The translations under genes and the position numbers were made by a program. Below the pieces are notes generated by a model. That model made no database searches, was not told the DNA's origin, and saw only the letters and a program-made list of their open reading frames with translations. A DNA stretch of 64,000 bases from positions 2,389,001 to 2,453,000 of the forward strand of contig CM032127.1 in NCBI GenBank assembly GCA_018894105.1. The letters are read 5' to 3'. Positions 22,948 to 35,694 of the stretch are shown in pieces (position 1 is the first letter of the stretch; every line of letters starts with the position of its first letter). The DNA is from Jacaranda mimosifolia. Its lineage: Eukaryota > Streptophyta > Magnoliopsida > Lamiales > Bignoniaceae.

Positions 22948-25900
22948 ATGGCAAGTTGCAGCTATGCATTTCGGGTGAGTGGATCTGCTCAAAGAACTTC
23001 ATTGGAACACATCAAACTCTCACCTTCAATTTCTGCCCAAGTAAGCTCTGATCAAACCTTCTGCTTATAAATTCCATGAAAGTTCCATTATCAGGCATGC
23101 AAGTTATAACACTGATCTAACACTCAACTTTTGACTGATCTCTTCTGGACTTGGTATGCATCCGCCATTGCTGAGAAATTTGCAGCAAAATATTCCACCT
23201 CCACGAATCAATATTGCCACTTGTACAAAAAAAATTGGAGAGGCATCTGTCAGGTTATTAGATGCCTTTGTTGATCTGGTCTTTGAATTTGTTGACGAGC
23301 CATTGCTCCCATCTCAGGTACGTACTACTTTATATTTTCCATTCAAATTAAATGATCAACTCTCTAGATCAAGACATGGGATATGTATATATATATATAT
23401 ATATATCTGTGTGTAAGGTATTGATGATTTAATTTGTTCATTTCTGATCTGTGTACAAAGAGAAACTTTGCTCCTGTAGAAGAGATACAAGAACCAGTAC
23501 ATGTTGCCGCCGTTGAAGGAAGGATTCCAGATGATTTTCCAGAGGGTGTTTACATCAGAAATGGTAATTATATAAGAAATGGCAACTTGATGTGTTTGAT
23601 TCCAATATATGCCAAGAAAACATATATATATATTATGTATGTTGTCAAACCAACATTTAATATTCACTACTGAAAAAACAAGGCATCTATGGTTGATCTA
23701 TAATTGATGCTATAAGTTTGTAGTTTTAAAGTAGATGCTCATGCAGTTAATCTGATCACTACGACTAATCCATAGCTGATGACAGAAATATACCAATGCT
23801 GATGTCCAAGACACTGAACATATATAATCAGTGAACGGCTGGATCACATTATACTACGTGAATTTATATACGCTGTAAAAGAACAAAAAAAAAGAGTAGT
23901 AAATTGCTTGTTGCTATTTGATTTGATCAGGATCAAACCCTCTTTTCGGAGGATTTAAATCTGCAGTATCCATATTTGGAAAAACGAGCAGTGTGTGGAT
24001 AGAAGGAGAAGGAATGCTTCATGCTGTATACTTCAAGAAAGACAGTGTTGGCAACTGGACCACCATTTACAACAATAGATATGTCGAAACAGTGACATTT
24101 CAGTTAGAAAAACAGAGGAATAGGCCGTGCCTTCTCCCGGCTGTGGAAGGAGATCCGGCTGCTGTTTTATCGAGTTTCCTTCTAAACTTGGTACCTTGAA
24201 TAATTATATTCTATTCTCTAATTAGTTCTTGGATATATCATCATAATTTCTTGCATACGGATGGAATTAAGCAATAATAGTACGTTTTAAAGTCTAATTA
24301 CTTATATTCAACTTATGTTGCAGCTAAGATTTGGCACGCCAAACAGGCACTTCAGCAATACAAATGTTATTGAGCACGCTGGGAGGTTGTATTCAGTGGC
24401 GGAGAATTATGTGCCTCAAGAGATTGGCATTGGAACGCTGGAAACTATAGGGGATTGGGATGTTAACGGAGCTTGGACTAGGCCTTTCACCAGTCACCCA
24501 AAGGTAAGCACCTTATTCTTGCAAGTTTGGATGCCAGCATCCCGTTGGAGTAGTAACAGGGCTTATATGATCACTACGAAAAATTATTAAGTCATAGACT
24601 GTGGCCAATTCATAATTGATGATAAAATTTTGTAATTTAAGCTACGAAATTGTTCCAGTCAAATTTGAAGCAATGATCTCATACACTAAGCTGTAGAAAA
24701 TGTAATATAATTAGTGACAACGTAAAAATTGTCATTTATGATGTGTTAAGTAACAATTGCTTTTATTTTGTTATTAATGATTTTTTTAAGTGACAATAAT
24801 TTTTGTTTTGATATAATATGACTCAATAGTGATCAAAATTAAGGTTTTAAGTTGTCACTTTTAACAATTAGTGAAACCCCTATGAGAATAATATAGTGAC
24901 AACAAAAATCGTCATTATAATTTGTAATAAGATTTTAATCCTCATCAAGTTGTCAATATAGATGTGTAACTAATTATCAGTGATGACAACCTGTAGACAC
25001 AATTCTTTTTATTATTGAATTTGTAAAAATCATTAAGGTGACAACAAAACTTTTTATCACTTTATATATACAGTTACTATGAATTTTTTATAATTAGGTC
25101 AAACCTCATGGGATGATCTGGATGTAATCCACCCTATATATTAGTTTTTCTATGAATAATGTATAACTAATCTGCTGTGCTCTAAACGTATAAGGTCACG
25201 GATTGATAGCTAATAATTTTTGTTGCTTATAATTTAAAACAATTATTGCTGCAATTTAAATTGTTAATCTTCTTAGCTTTTCTAGGTTGAAAGAGGCTTA
25301 AATTTTCTGTCATTTTTTAGTTGAATTAGTTCTATTATTTTGTGTATATTTATGGCTGCATGTTTAAGCTGTGCAGAGAGCTCCAGGAACTGGAGAATTA
25401 GTCATAATAGGAGCTGATGCACGAAAACCTTATGTAGAACTAGGTGTCATCTCAGGTACTTCAGTTTTTTAACGTTGTTAAATCTCAAAATATATCTTGA
25501 TATTATGGCCATGGGAGTATCTATAAAGAGTATTCTCATGATCAGTAAGAAGTAATTTATAATATAATTTTGCATCGCCTTCAGCTGATGGGATGAAGTT
25601 GGTTCACCGGGTGGATCTCAAATTCAAAAGAAGTATCATTTGCCACGACGTAGGAGTTACACATAGGTAGCCTAGAGTTTCTTGATCTTTATGGGATCAT
25701 ATATTCATAGGAAGAATTGCAAAAATAGAAAATTTTAAATGGCAATTTGATAGATAAGAACTGAAATTATTGGAGATGGTAATGTAAGACTGTAACAAAT
25801 AAAAAATAAGTACGGTTAGCATCGAAAAGTGTGCCAGCTCGGTGGGAGTAAATGCCCCGCAAGCAAATCTAGGTGCTGACGTTACTTTTTGCCCAGTAAA

Positions 25901-28163
25901 ATTCTTTTGTTTTTTTTTCAATTTTTTATTTGTCATGGTGTTGTATTGCTGCCTCCAACAATTTCAACCCTAATTTGTCAAATGATCATTTGAATGTCTT
26001 TATTTTCGCATTTTTTCTTAAATTCATACGTGACGATTTTATTCAAAAATCTCTAACATTAATCCATCTTCACACAGGTATAACGTGGTCCTTGACTTTC
26101 CCCTCATCGTAGATGTCAGTCGAGTTCTTAGAGGAGGCGCGTAAGTGCACTTCTTGATATTCAAACTTCATACGACTAGTGAACATATGATTACCTATAT
26201 GGACTCAGTATTTATCATGTCCCTAGGTTGATAAAATACGAGGAGGAGAGATATTCAAAGATCGGAGTCATGCCTCGTTATGGCGATGCTAAATCCATCC
26301 AGTGGTTTCAAGTGGAAGCAAGTAGTGCTTTTCATATTATCAACTGTTTTGAGGATGGAGACGAGGTAATAATAATTATGACATGAATTAAAGCCAAAAA
26401 AAAAAAAAAATGGGAACAAAAATGAACTAAATTACTCCCAAGAATAGTTAAAATTCCCAAACACTCCTCTAGGTCCGTATATTTTTACGTGAATCCGAAC
26501 ATAACCCGACTATACTAATAATTGAACTCCAAAATCTAACTTTTGATGAAAACATGACAGAGTTCGGGACTATCATATAAGACAAATTAAGACAAATAGT
26601 AGATGTCCACTTCATGCGGAAACTATAAATACCGTGCCATTAGGCATTAAAGGCAAGCAACAAGCTAGAATCTTTTACATTTGTATCCAACATGTCAAGC
26701 AGACTAGTCTACCAATCTTTTGATCTAATATCACAATACAACCAATCCTCGATCGTGCTATATTCATAAGTTGACTATCAAGTTTGACCCGAATGATTCC
26801 TATTCACTAAGAAAGTAAACGATCAACTAGTAGACCAATAAATTACTAACGTCATATTTTTTCAACATCAACTATGTAGTAAATTAAAATTGTAGCTCTT
26901 GAAACAAGCATTTCTCTACTCTTTCCACAGGTTGTGGTGATGGCATGTAAAGCCCGGGAATCAATCATTCCAGGGCCTGAATTAGGGTTGAACAAATTCC
27001 AGTGGTTTTCTAAAGGTCTAAAGCACGTAAACTTGGCCGAAGACTCCCAAGATGGAGTGCTGTTTTCTCGCGCTTATGAGTGGAGGCTAAACATGAAAAC
27101 TGGAGAGGTGAAGGAAGGATATCTCACGGGAACTGAATTCTCATTGGATTTTCCTACAATCAATGAAAATTTTACCGGTATTAATAATCAATACGCATAC
27201 GCACAGGTTGTGGATTCAAATGGGAGCACAACTTCTGGTGGATAAACTTATTATTTTATTTTTTTTCATGGAAAATCGAATTGCTTTTAACGTATATAGT
27301 ATGTGATGATTACTTGTTCAAGTTGTTTGTGACAGGAATGACAAAATATTGTGGCCTGGCTAAACTCGATCTTGAGGAGAAACATGTTGAATTTTCCAAG
27401 GTAAAAATTAATCGAATTATCATATATAATTTCTGTTTGTGGGTAGTGTATTTATGCTTGTGGAAATTAAGCAGGACGAGAAGAAACCTGAGGAGTTGGT
27501 AAGACTTGAATACCATATGTTCCCTGGAAACACATTTTGTACTGGGGCTGCTTTCGTTGCTAAATGTGGGGCTGTGGAAGAAGATGATGGTTGGATTATT
27601 GCTTTTGTACATAATGAAGATACAGATACATCTCAGGTAATTATTGAAGTTTTTTTTCATTTTTTTGCAACTAATTATATGTACGATAGCGGTGTCAAAT
27701 TATAGGTAGTACAATATAATCTTATATAAATTTAGAAAAGTTACTATTCTTATCAGTCTCTTGCTCAAACCCTGAATTTTATCTTTGGGTCTCACACTTT
27801 CGCTTTCCCTGAATTCGCTATTATTCTCTTATTTGCTCATTCATAGGAACACTAATAAAACGAATTTGAGATCGATCATATAAAATTCTTACTGCTTCAA
27901 AGATATTTTATACCTCAAAAGGCAGCATGTTAATTAAGCCATTGAATTCGAATTCTAACACACCCATTGTCATTTCAAATTTTTCATCTTAAGTTCAAAA
28001 TTATGAGTATTTAATAAATAATATTTTGCATTGTTTGATGCTACGTGTGTTGCAGGTCTATATTGTGGATGCAAAACAATTTTCAAGAGAGCCAGTGGCC
28101 AAAATTGCATTGCCAAGTAGAGTGCCTTATGGATTTCATGGAATTTTCTCGTCAACAGGATGA
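22948..28163 (+). CDS. Carotenoid cleavage dioxygenase, alpha type, complete
   Basis: Thirteen exons give 590 residues: 22948-23040, 23186-23317, 23461-23563, 23931-24190, 24324-24503, 25377-25455, 25585-25666, 26078-26140, 26227-26365, 26931-27237, 27336-27400, 27475-27636, 28056-28163. Frame is kept throughout. Iron-ligand histidines lie at about 254 (TSHPK), 303 (ICHDVGVT), 367 (FHIINCFE) and 583 (YGFHG). Exon 2 is the uncertain one: the AG used by the beta genes is CCG here, and the nearest in-phase acceptor (TTGCAG before 23186) drops about 10 residues. Compared with the beta genes it has an extra intron (27401-27474), 4 fewer residues in exon 10 and a divergent N-terminus. Some introns are longer and contain CACTA-like debris. 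It is the full-length partner of the partial gene at 427-2474. Confidence 0.87.
24570..25110. mobile_element. Degenerate CACTA-like element in CCD intron 5
   Basis: Starts with CACTACGAAAAATTATTAAG and contains several AGTGACAA / TTGTCACT segments like those inside the clearer element at 57258-57934. The right end is eroded, so the boundary is approximate. Confidence 0.45.
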
Positions 28164-28456
28164 AATTATAGAAATTTCATAAATCCAATATCAAGTCACA
28201 CTAGTCAAAATTTACTTACCACCCCTTTAGCAGTGCTTGTCTAAAATTTATTTATGTTTTTTAATTTTGTGGTGTGTGAAGTTGCAATTAGAAATTATGA
28301 GAGTTAATTTGTGTCCATTAAAGTTTCTTTGTGAACTGTAACTGTGATTTGTCGTTCAATGAAAATGTAATAGTACTGCTATTATCATTATTATTAATTA
28401 ATAATATGTGATTTCATGAATATTTAGAGAATATGCTTAAATCCAAACTCTTTTTA

Positions 28457-28570
28457 TTGGCAAAGTGATTTTTGATCCAATAGCATTAGTACATAAACTA
28501 TGAGGTTAGAAATTCAAACCTAATGAATTATTGACATACATGTGTATAAATAAAAAAGTTAAAAAAATAA
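28457..28570 (+). mobile_element. SINE-like element (unit B copy)
   Basis: Counterpart of 2765-2883. It is flanked by AAACTCTTTTTA on the left and AGACTCTTTTTA on the right, with an A-rich 3' end. Confidence 0.55.
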
Positions 28571-28660
28571 AGACTCTTTTTACCACTAGATTCCTCAAAT
28601 CCTCATTGGAATTGAATCGAATGATCTCTCATAGGATTCTTAACTTATACAAAGTTTTCT

Positions 28661-29336
28661 AAGGGTGTCAATTCGGGTGGGTAGGTCAGGTTAAGGTAGG
28701 AGTATAACATAAAAATATCAAACACAAACCCAATCCGATATTAAACCCAAAAGGCTCAACCCTAATCTGATCCACAAAAGATCGTGTCAGGTTCGAGTTG
28801 ATCTGATTTTTAATCAGATCACCCAACAACCTGATAAACCTGACCCAACCTAATCTATTTATTTTATTTTTCATATTTATAAATTCCAATATTATAATCC
28901 AGTAGAAGTTTGATTTACAATAAAATCTAAAATTTCGCATAATCATTAAAGTCGAAGAAACATAATAACTTTAAAACTTGTCATGTCCATGAGTACTCCG
29001 AATACGAAAAAATAACAAACCATTGTTCAGTAATTGAATTTTTAAAATTTTGATTTTTGAATATAAATTATTTAGATTTTCTTTTAATTAGTCAATTTTT
29101 TTTCAGGTGGATTGGGTTGGTTCAGATTTATTAGGTTATTGGGTCATCTGCTTGTTCTTTTTAGGTTAGGCAAGCTGACCGAAAATCAACCCAATCTTTT
29201 TTTCTTTTTTTTTTTCTGATCATTTTTGGGTCCGACCTAATTTGACCAAAACGCAAAAAACACCAAACTCAGACCTGATTTTTTTCAAATAGATCATTAT
29301 CAAGTCATCGAGTTGGATTTAATTTGACACCCTTAA
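28661..29336. mobile_element. hAT-like element, unit B copy
   Basis: Ends AAGGGTGTCAATT and AATTTGACACCCTTAA are inverted. Flanks AGTTTTCT (28653-28660) and AGTTTTCC (29337-29344) form an 8-bp target duplication with one mismatch. Confidence 0.65.
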
Positions 29337-29415
29337 AGTTTTCCTTGATGGAATTACTCAAAATCTCCCATTTTCATATCATGACACTTTCTTGTTTTAC
29401 AGCAACAGCCATCTC

Positions 29416-30164
29416 CAGGGCTTTAAAAACTGGACCGGGCCGGCCGGTTCGACCGGTGACCGGTGGCAAGTCCGGTCCGAATCATGCCTAAAAATCGGTC
29501 ATAATCTGACCGGTTGGGAACCGGTCGAACCGGTACCGGTTCAACCGGTTCTTGACCCATTCACTCTTTTTTTTAAAAAAAAACATAAACCAAGGTCCAA
29601 GATGGCATACTAACTGGGTCTACTTGTGACTTTTGAGTAGGGTTTTTATTTTTCACTCCCACTTTTCATATCAAATCCTAATTCCTTGATTTCTTTGCTT
29701 GTTTCCTTTCCTTTAGGCTTTCTCTTTCTTCCTCCATCTCAACTGTTCACTGCCCAGTTATTGTTGATGCAGCCTGCAAGTGGAAAAATTTGTTCTATTT
29801 TATTAAATATTGAACTTGAAACTTGGAGGGATGACTATTTGTATTAATATTAAATAGTTGTATGTTAATATTTGAATTAGATTATATATTTGAATTAATT
29901 AATAGAGAAATGGTATTTTCTAAAGAAACATTTGAAGGGAAAAAAAATGACTAAAATATGGAGAAAATTTTCTTTATTTATTTCTATATTATTGGAATTT
30001 TTCTATTTTTTGCAATATATTAATTATATTATACATATTTATAAAATTAAATATAATTATTACGTCATTATGACGTCATACCAACCAAACCGGTGGTTGA
30101 ACCGGTCGAACCAATAATCAGTAAGATCGCCGATTCTTTGTCCGGTCCGATTTTGAAAATATTG
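29416..30164. mobile_element. hAT-like element in beta-CCD upstream region (unit B only)
   Basis: Exactly flanked by GCCATCTC at 29408-29415 and 30165-30172 (8 bp). The left end is CAGGGCTTTAAAAACTGGAC; the right end reads, reversed, CCAATATTTTCAAAATCGGA, and both lead into GGACCGG-rich subterminal repeats. Unit A has the unoccupied sequence GCCATCTGTCTTTAAA near 3,756. No transposase frame is seen, so it is non-autonomous. Confidence 0.8.
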
Positions 30165-30324
30165 GCCATCTCTCTTTAAATTATGACAGCTTTGGAACCT
30201 GAGAATTGGCTAAATTAACTCATTTCCTGACTACATGTTAGAATTTAAAGAACAATATATATCCAGCAACAAATCAGAAAAAGATGCTCTTTTGAAAGGA
30301 CAAAGAATGCTCCAAACATCTAAA

Positions 30325-31222
30325 GTTGCAATTGCTTGTGGGAATGGTTTCTTATTTTTGTGTTTTAAAGATTTTGGAAATATTTTGGTGTTTCAGAGAT
30401 ACAAAAATGAGAGATGAGGTTGTGAATAGTTGTTATATAAAATGTAATAATTATAATGATTTGATGGACTGATGTGATTGATTGTATGATTATTTTTTAG
30501 ATATGTGTAAGAGATTTGTTTGAAATGATGAGATTGTTTTTATAAGTTTTGATTTTTGGATTTGTTTGAAATTAAGTATATTCAAAATAAATTAATGTAT
30601 AAATTTAATAAATTGTATTTTTTTGTTATTGTTTAAAAATAGATAATGAATTAATTTATAATTTATCTGTGAGATATATTTAAGATAATGAAATTGTTTT
30701 ATGAGATTTGTATTTTTGATTTATTTGAGATTAAGAATAGTTAAAGAATTTTAAATAAAAGATAGATTTGATATATTTCATATTTTTGATCATTTATTAT
30801 AAAATGAACAAATAAATATTTTTTTTAAATTGAGAAAAATTAAATTCTAACTAAGAAAACGTGCTTGTAGATTTTCATGAATTTAGTTTCAATAAGTTTC
30901 AAATTAATCAGTTAATTATAAAAATTATACAAATAAGTCATTTAAATTTTTTTTCACTGAATTTTTTTTATTTCATTAAATTTTTATAAAAATATTTTTT
31001 TAATTTATCGGCACAAATTGAGGCATATTGAGAGAGAGAGAGAGAGGTCACAGAGAAATTTGCGAATATTAAAAGGACAGGGGAGAGAGAAAAGTTGGAT
31101 AAGATAGAGAATGGCTCATTTTTCATTTCCAGAAAAACAGAGATGAGTTTGACAACCAATCGTCCCATTTTTCTGGTTTTAAAGGCAAGAATTTTGAGAT
31201 TTTTTCCACAGGCAATCTCTGC
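30325..31222. mobile_element. Unclassified 898-bp insertion upstream of beta-CCD (unit B only)
   Basis: Flanked by CTAAA at 30320-30324 and 31223-31227. Ends are weakly inverted: ATTGCTTGTGGGAA near the left end against ATTGCCTGTGGAAA (right end reversed). Unit A (~3,900) and the broken copy (~14,725) have uninterrupted CATCTAAAATTTTCAAA. A (GA)n run lies at about 31,030-31,048. The element's right edge is about 70 bp from the TATA box of the CCD at 31390. Confidence 0.65.
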
Positions 31223-31293
31223 CTAAAATTTTTCAAATAAATTAATAAACTGCTGTCACCATTAGTCCCCTCTGGAACCCCGAATCCCATTTT

Positions 31294-31301
31294 TATATAT
31301 A
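31294..31301 (+). promoter_or_regulatory. TATA box of beta-CCD (unit B)
   Basis: TATATATA about 89 bp upstream of the ATG at 31390, identical in position to unit A. Confidence 0.55.
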
Positions 31302-31389
31302 GACCGTTCATAGTTTATTGTAAGCAAAGGCAAAAACAGTTTGTCTGATGACTTATTATACTGGAGAAATTAATTAGAGAGTGATAGAG

Positions 31390-34300
31390 ATGGCCAGTCT
31401 CAGCTGTGCAGTTCAAGTGAGTTGCTCCTCAAGAAGGCCTTCATTTTCTCCTGATCATTCCAGTGCTTCACTCTCATATTCTTTCAGTTTAAAGGTATAT
31501 ATAAAAACAGTTTTTTTTTTTTTTTCTGCCGTTCTTGAAATACATATATATCCATTGATTAACATGTAAGTTTGTATTAATATTCTTTGATAGCCATTCT
31601 TGAAAGAGCTGCAGCAGAATCCCATTTTCCACTATGTTCCCAAGAGAATCAAGGAGGCTTCTGTCAGATTGCTTGATGCCTTTGTTGATTTTACATTCGA
31701 CTTCGTCGATCAGCCATTGCTTTCATCTCAGGTAATTATTTGAGGTTCATTAAACGTCCCAATAAGGAAGGAAAAAAAAGTTTTGTTTGAATGAAATGGT
31801 AATGGCTCATTGACTCATAATTTATCACATCAACAGAGTAATTTTGCTCCAGTAGAACAGATTGAAAAGGCTGTTGAGGCGAGGGGCTCCATTGATGGGA
31901 TGATCCCAGATGACTTTCCAGAGGGTGTTTACATCAGAAACGGTAAGCCTGTCAGCAGTATGGATCCTCTGTTCTAATCCATGTTTCATTTTCTATTCAT
32001 TTCATGAATATCTGCTATGTGTGTTGAATATTTGTTTACAAAAATAACGGACCGTCAGATACACTTAGTATATACTCGTTAAGTTGGAATAGAAAATGAA
32101 ACTTTTCTGCCTGTTAATTCTAGTTTCACAAGAAAACCGGATAATGACATTTAGGGTGCAGGTCGTTTCCTGGTATAAATTAATGGCACATTATCCATTT
32201 TCTTCGTTGGCGTCGAGCATATGTTGTATAGATGCTATTAATTGAGGGGTGATCTGGACTTATTTTATGCATTTGTTAATTGGTGTCTTACAAATGTGGG
32301 AGAGGTTTGTATCTGGAGTTTTCTGCATCTTAGTCTATGTTAATGTAGATAATGATTGGAGTTTGGACGATGTTTTCAAGTCAAAATAACTAGAGACAGA
32401 GAAACCCTTTTAAATAAAAAGCCAAAACTAGAGGAATTCATTCTTCTTGGCCATAGAGTAAACTTATCTTCATAAGCCTCCAAAAGTCCATGTTGGCTGT
32501 AGCATGTATTCATTCGCATCGTCACAGCCAATAAAACCAACCAAGAGGACTCATTGAAAAGAATGATAAATTGGAGCGATATCTGTTCTGAACTCCATGG
32601 ATAGAATGGAAAGGACAAATAGTTCATACAAAATAGAGGAATATAAATAATTCTTATACTTAAAATTGCCCATTATTTGTTGTCCGTGACCCTTTGTCAT
32701 CTTAGGAAAATTCAGCCTGTCATTTTGTCAACGAGAAAAATTTGAAAAAATCACAAGCATTTGATGTTGTGAAACCGTATACCCTTTTTCAAACTCTATG
32801 TCTTGATAATAATGTAAGGATGGAATGTTTCTTTAAGTTGGTATGATTTGCCTTTGATTCAGGGCCAAACCCCCTATTTGGAGGTTTAAAATCGACAAAG
32901 TCCATGTTCGGGAAATCTAGCCACACTTGGATAGAAGGAGAAGGCATGCTTCACGCTTCATACTTCTCTAAAGAGAGTGATGGCAGACGGAAATTTTCAT
33001 ACAATAACAGATATGTAGAAACAGATACTTTCAAACTCGAAAAAGATAGGAAGAAACCAGCATTTCTTCCTGCTATAGAAGGGGATTCTCCTGCTGTTTT
33101 ATCAGCTTACTTACTGAATTGGGTAGGCAAATCAGGTGAATATTGTGGTATAGGCATTAACTTTTCCAGCTTCATATAATTGGGAAAAATATGCTTGTTG
33201 CAGTTAAGATTTGGCCTGGTAGATAAATATCTGAGCAACACCAGTGTTTTTGAGCACTCTGGGAAATTCTATTCAATTGCTGAGAACCATATACCTCAAG
33301 AGATTGACATTTTTACGCTAGAAACTAGACGAAATTGGGATATAAATGGAGCTTGGGATAGGCCGTTTACTAGCCATCCAAAGGTAGTTCTTCAACATTA
33401 AGTAACTTTTTAAACTATTTGTTCCGTGCTTCAGCATTAACTTTTGGTGACACAGAAAGCCCTGGGTACTGGAGAGCTTGTGATTATGGGCATTCACCCA
33501 CAAAAGCCTTACTTCGAGCTCGGAGTAATCTCAGGTATAATGTTGTAATGTTTAGCCATTATCAGAACCAAAGAGAGCTCCTGTTGAATTCTTCTCAAAA
33601 GCTAATAAAAATCTATTTGATTCCTTCAGCTGATGGAAAGAAATTACTTCACAAAGTTGATCTTAAACTTAACAGATGTTGCCTTTGCCATGAAATAGGG
33701 GTTACCAAAAGGTAAACTGTTCTATTTGAGATGAGATTGAATTGAAATCTCTTCTTGATATGAAGGCAATCTTCCATTTTTCAGGTACAATGTGATCATG
33801 GATTTTCCTCTGACTTTGGACATAAATCGACTTATTAGCGGAGGGCCGTGAGTAGGCTTTTTCATATACTATTCACACATCCAATATAGAAAGATCCATT
33901 TTGAACAATCTCCTAACTTGTTTCAATATGTAGGTTAATAAAATACAACAAAGGAGGATATGCTAGGATCGGAATAATGCCTCGTTATGGAGATGCAGAT
34001 TCGGTCCAGTGGTTTGAAGTCGAACCAAGCTGTACATTTCACATTATCAATTGTTATGAGCATGATGATGAGGTAATATGAGCCACACTAGAAATTCTGC
34101 TTTTCATTTTCTTGATAATGAAGTCTAATATCTGATCCACATTTCCTACTTGTGCTTGGATGAGCAAACAGGTAGTAGTCTTGGCCTGTAGAGCTCTTCA
34201 TTCAATCATACCTGGGCCTGAATTTGGTTTGAATAAATTTGAGTGGTTTTCAAAAGGGTTCAAGCAAATAGGTACACTTGAAGACACTAATGAAGAATCT

Positions 34301-34966
34301 GAAGATGAGTCATTTTTGTCGCGTGTTTATGAGTGGAGACTAAATATGCTCACCGGAGAGGTGGCAGAGAAGAATCTCACAGGAAAAGAGTACTCAATGG
34401 ATTTTCCAATGATTAACGAAAAACACAGTGGAAACGAAAATAAGTTTGGGTACACGCAGGTGGTCGACTCAAAGGCGAGCTCTATAACAGGTCACTAAAG
34501 ACTTCATTTCCTTCAAAATTTCCTCCTCCATTTGGAGTTTTCTCATAATAAGTTGTGAATTTGTCTGCAGGCATGGCAAAATATGGAGGGCTGGCCAAGC
34601 TTTATTTGAAAGAGAGAAAACGTCCGGAGGGGTTCATAAAGGTTGAATATCATAAGCTCCCAGATAGCACATTCTGCTCAGGGGCTACTTTTGTGGCCAA
34701 ATGTGGGGGTGTTGAAGAGGATGATGGTTGGATTATTACATATGTACATAATGAAGACAGTAACACATCTCAAGTAAGTTGTTTTCACAGAAAACATCTC
34801 TTAATGTATTAAATTTCTGAAGAACTGCTAATGGTTGACATATTTCTTGTAGGTATATATAATTGATGCAAAGAATTTCTCAAATGGACCAGTTGCCAAA
34901 ATCACACTTCCAAGCAGAGTGCCTTACGGATTTCATGGAGCTTTTATGCCAGTAAATCCACGATGA
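31390..34966 (+). CDS. Carotenoid cleavage dioxygenase, beta type (unit B), complete
   Basis: Twelve exons with the same sizes as the unit A copy give 595 residues: 31390-31494, 31594-31731, 31837-31942, 32863-33122, 33204-33383, 33456-33534, 33630-33711, 33785-33847, 33934-34072, 34172-34490, 34571-34773, 34853-34966. No lesion is seen and all four iron-ligand histidines ([27 protein letters not shown]) are kept. It differs from the unit A protein at scattered positions, e.g. GRRKFSYNN for GRWKISYNN and KALGTG for KAPDTG. The N-terminal 35 residues again look like a plastid transit peptide. Its far upstream region is broken by two transposon-type insertions, so its expression may differ from the unit A gene even though the core promoter is the same. 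Confidence 0.9.
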
Positions 34967-35694
34967 TAGCCAAACCTATGTCAAAAGAAAGATGCCCTCA
35001 AGCACACTGTTCATAGCTTTGTATGTGATATAGAAAGGACAGTTCTTTTGCAGATTCCACATCCACTGTAAAAATGTATAATTTCAATTAGAAATACATC
35101 TTAAGAGTCTTTCTGAAACTTGAAGAGTCCCTTAAAACTAGTCTTGGAAACAAGATTCCCATAATACATACAGAAATATTCAAAGAGTAAAGTCTCTGTC
35201 TGTTTGTTTCATATTGATTTTCTTTTTGTCTTTGAAAACTATAATTATAGTACTACGGAGAGCAATACCTGCAGCTGTCCTCGTTTGTCAACATGCAATA
35301 TTCTGTGGGCAATTCAATATTTAATGCGGGAATCCAATTTTGAAGGGTTGACAGAGAACCAAGACTTTGGAGTACGTGGTCAGAGGGCTAATATTTTACA
35401 AATTTTTCATTTTCCATCTGAAAGTTACATTTTGGCTCCATGTTTCAAGAAGATTATGAGTCAGCAGACACTCAAAGATGCTGATTGAAATAATTAAGTT
35501 CTGATTTAGGACGGATGGAAAGAGCCAAAGAGAAAACCAAACTAGAATCAGCACAAAAACAAGGACTAAATTTGACTACAAATGTTTTCACCTCAGCAAT
35601 CAGTCTGTAGAAACAGTGCTTTCAATTGGTTCCTCACATAAAAACCATAAAAAGCCAAGAAACTATCCAAAGAATTAGACAGCAAAATATCTCA
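34967..35694. other. Spacer between beta-CCD and ATL42-like gene (unit B)
   Basis: Aligns to 7641-8431 with one copy of the 33-bp repeat. No additional gene is supported. Confidence 0.6.
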
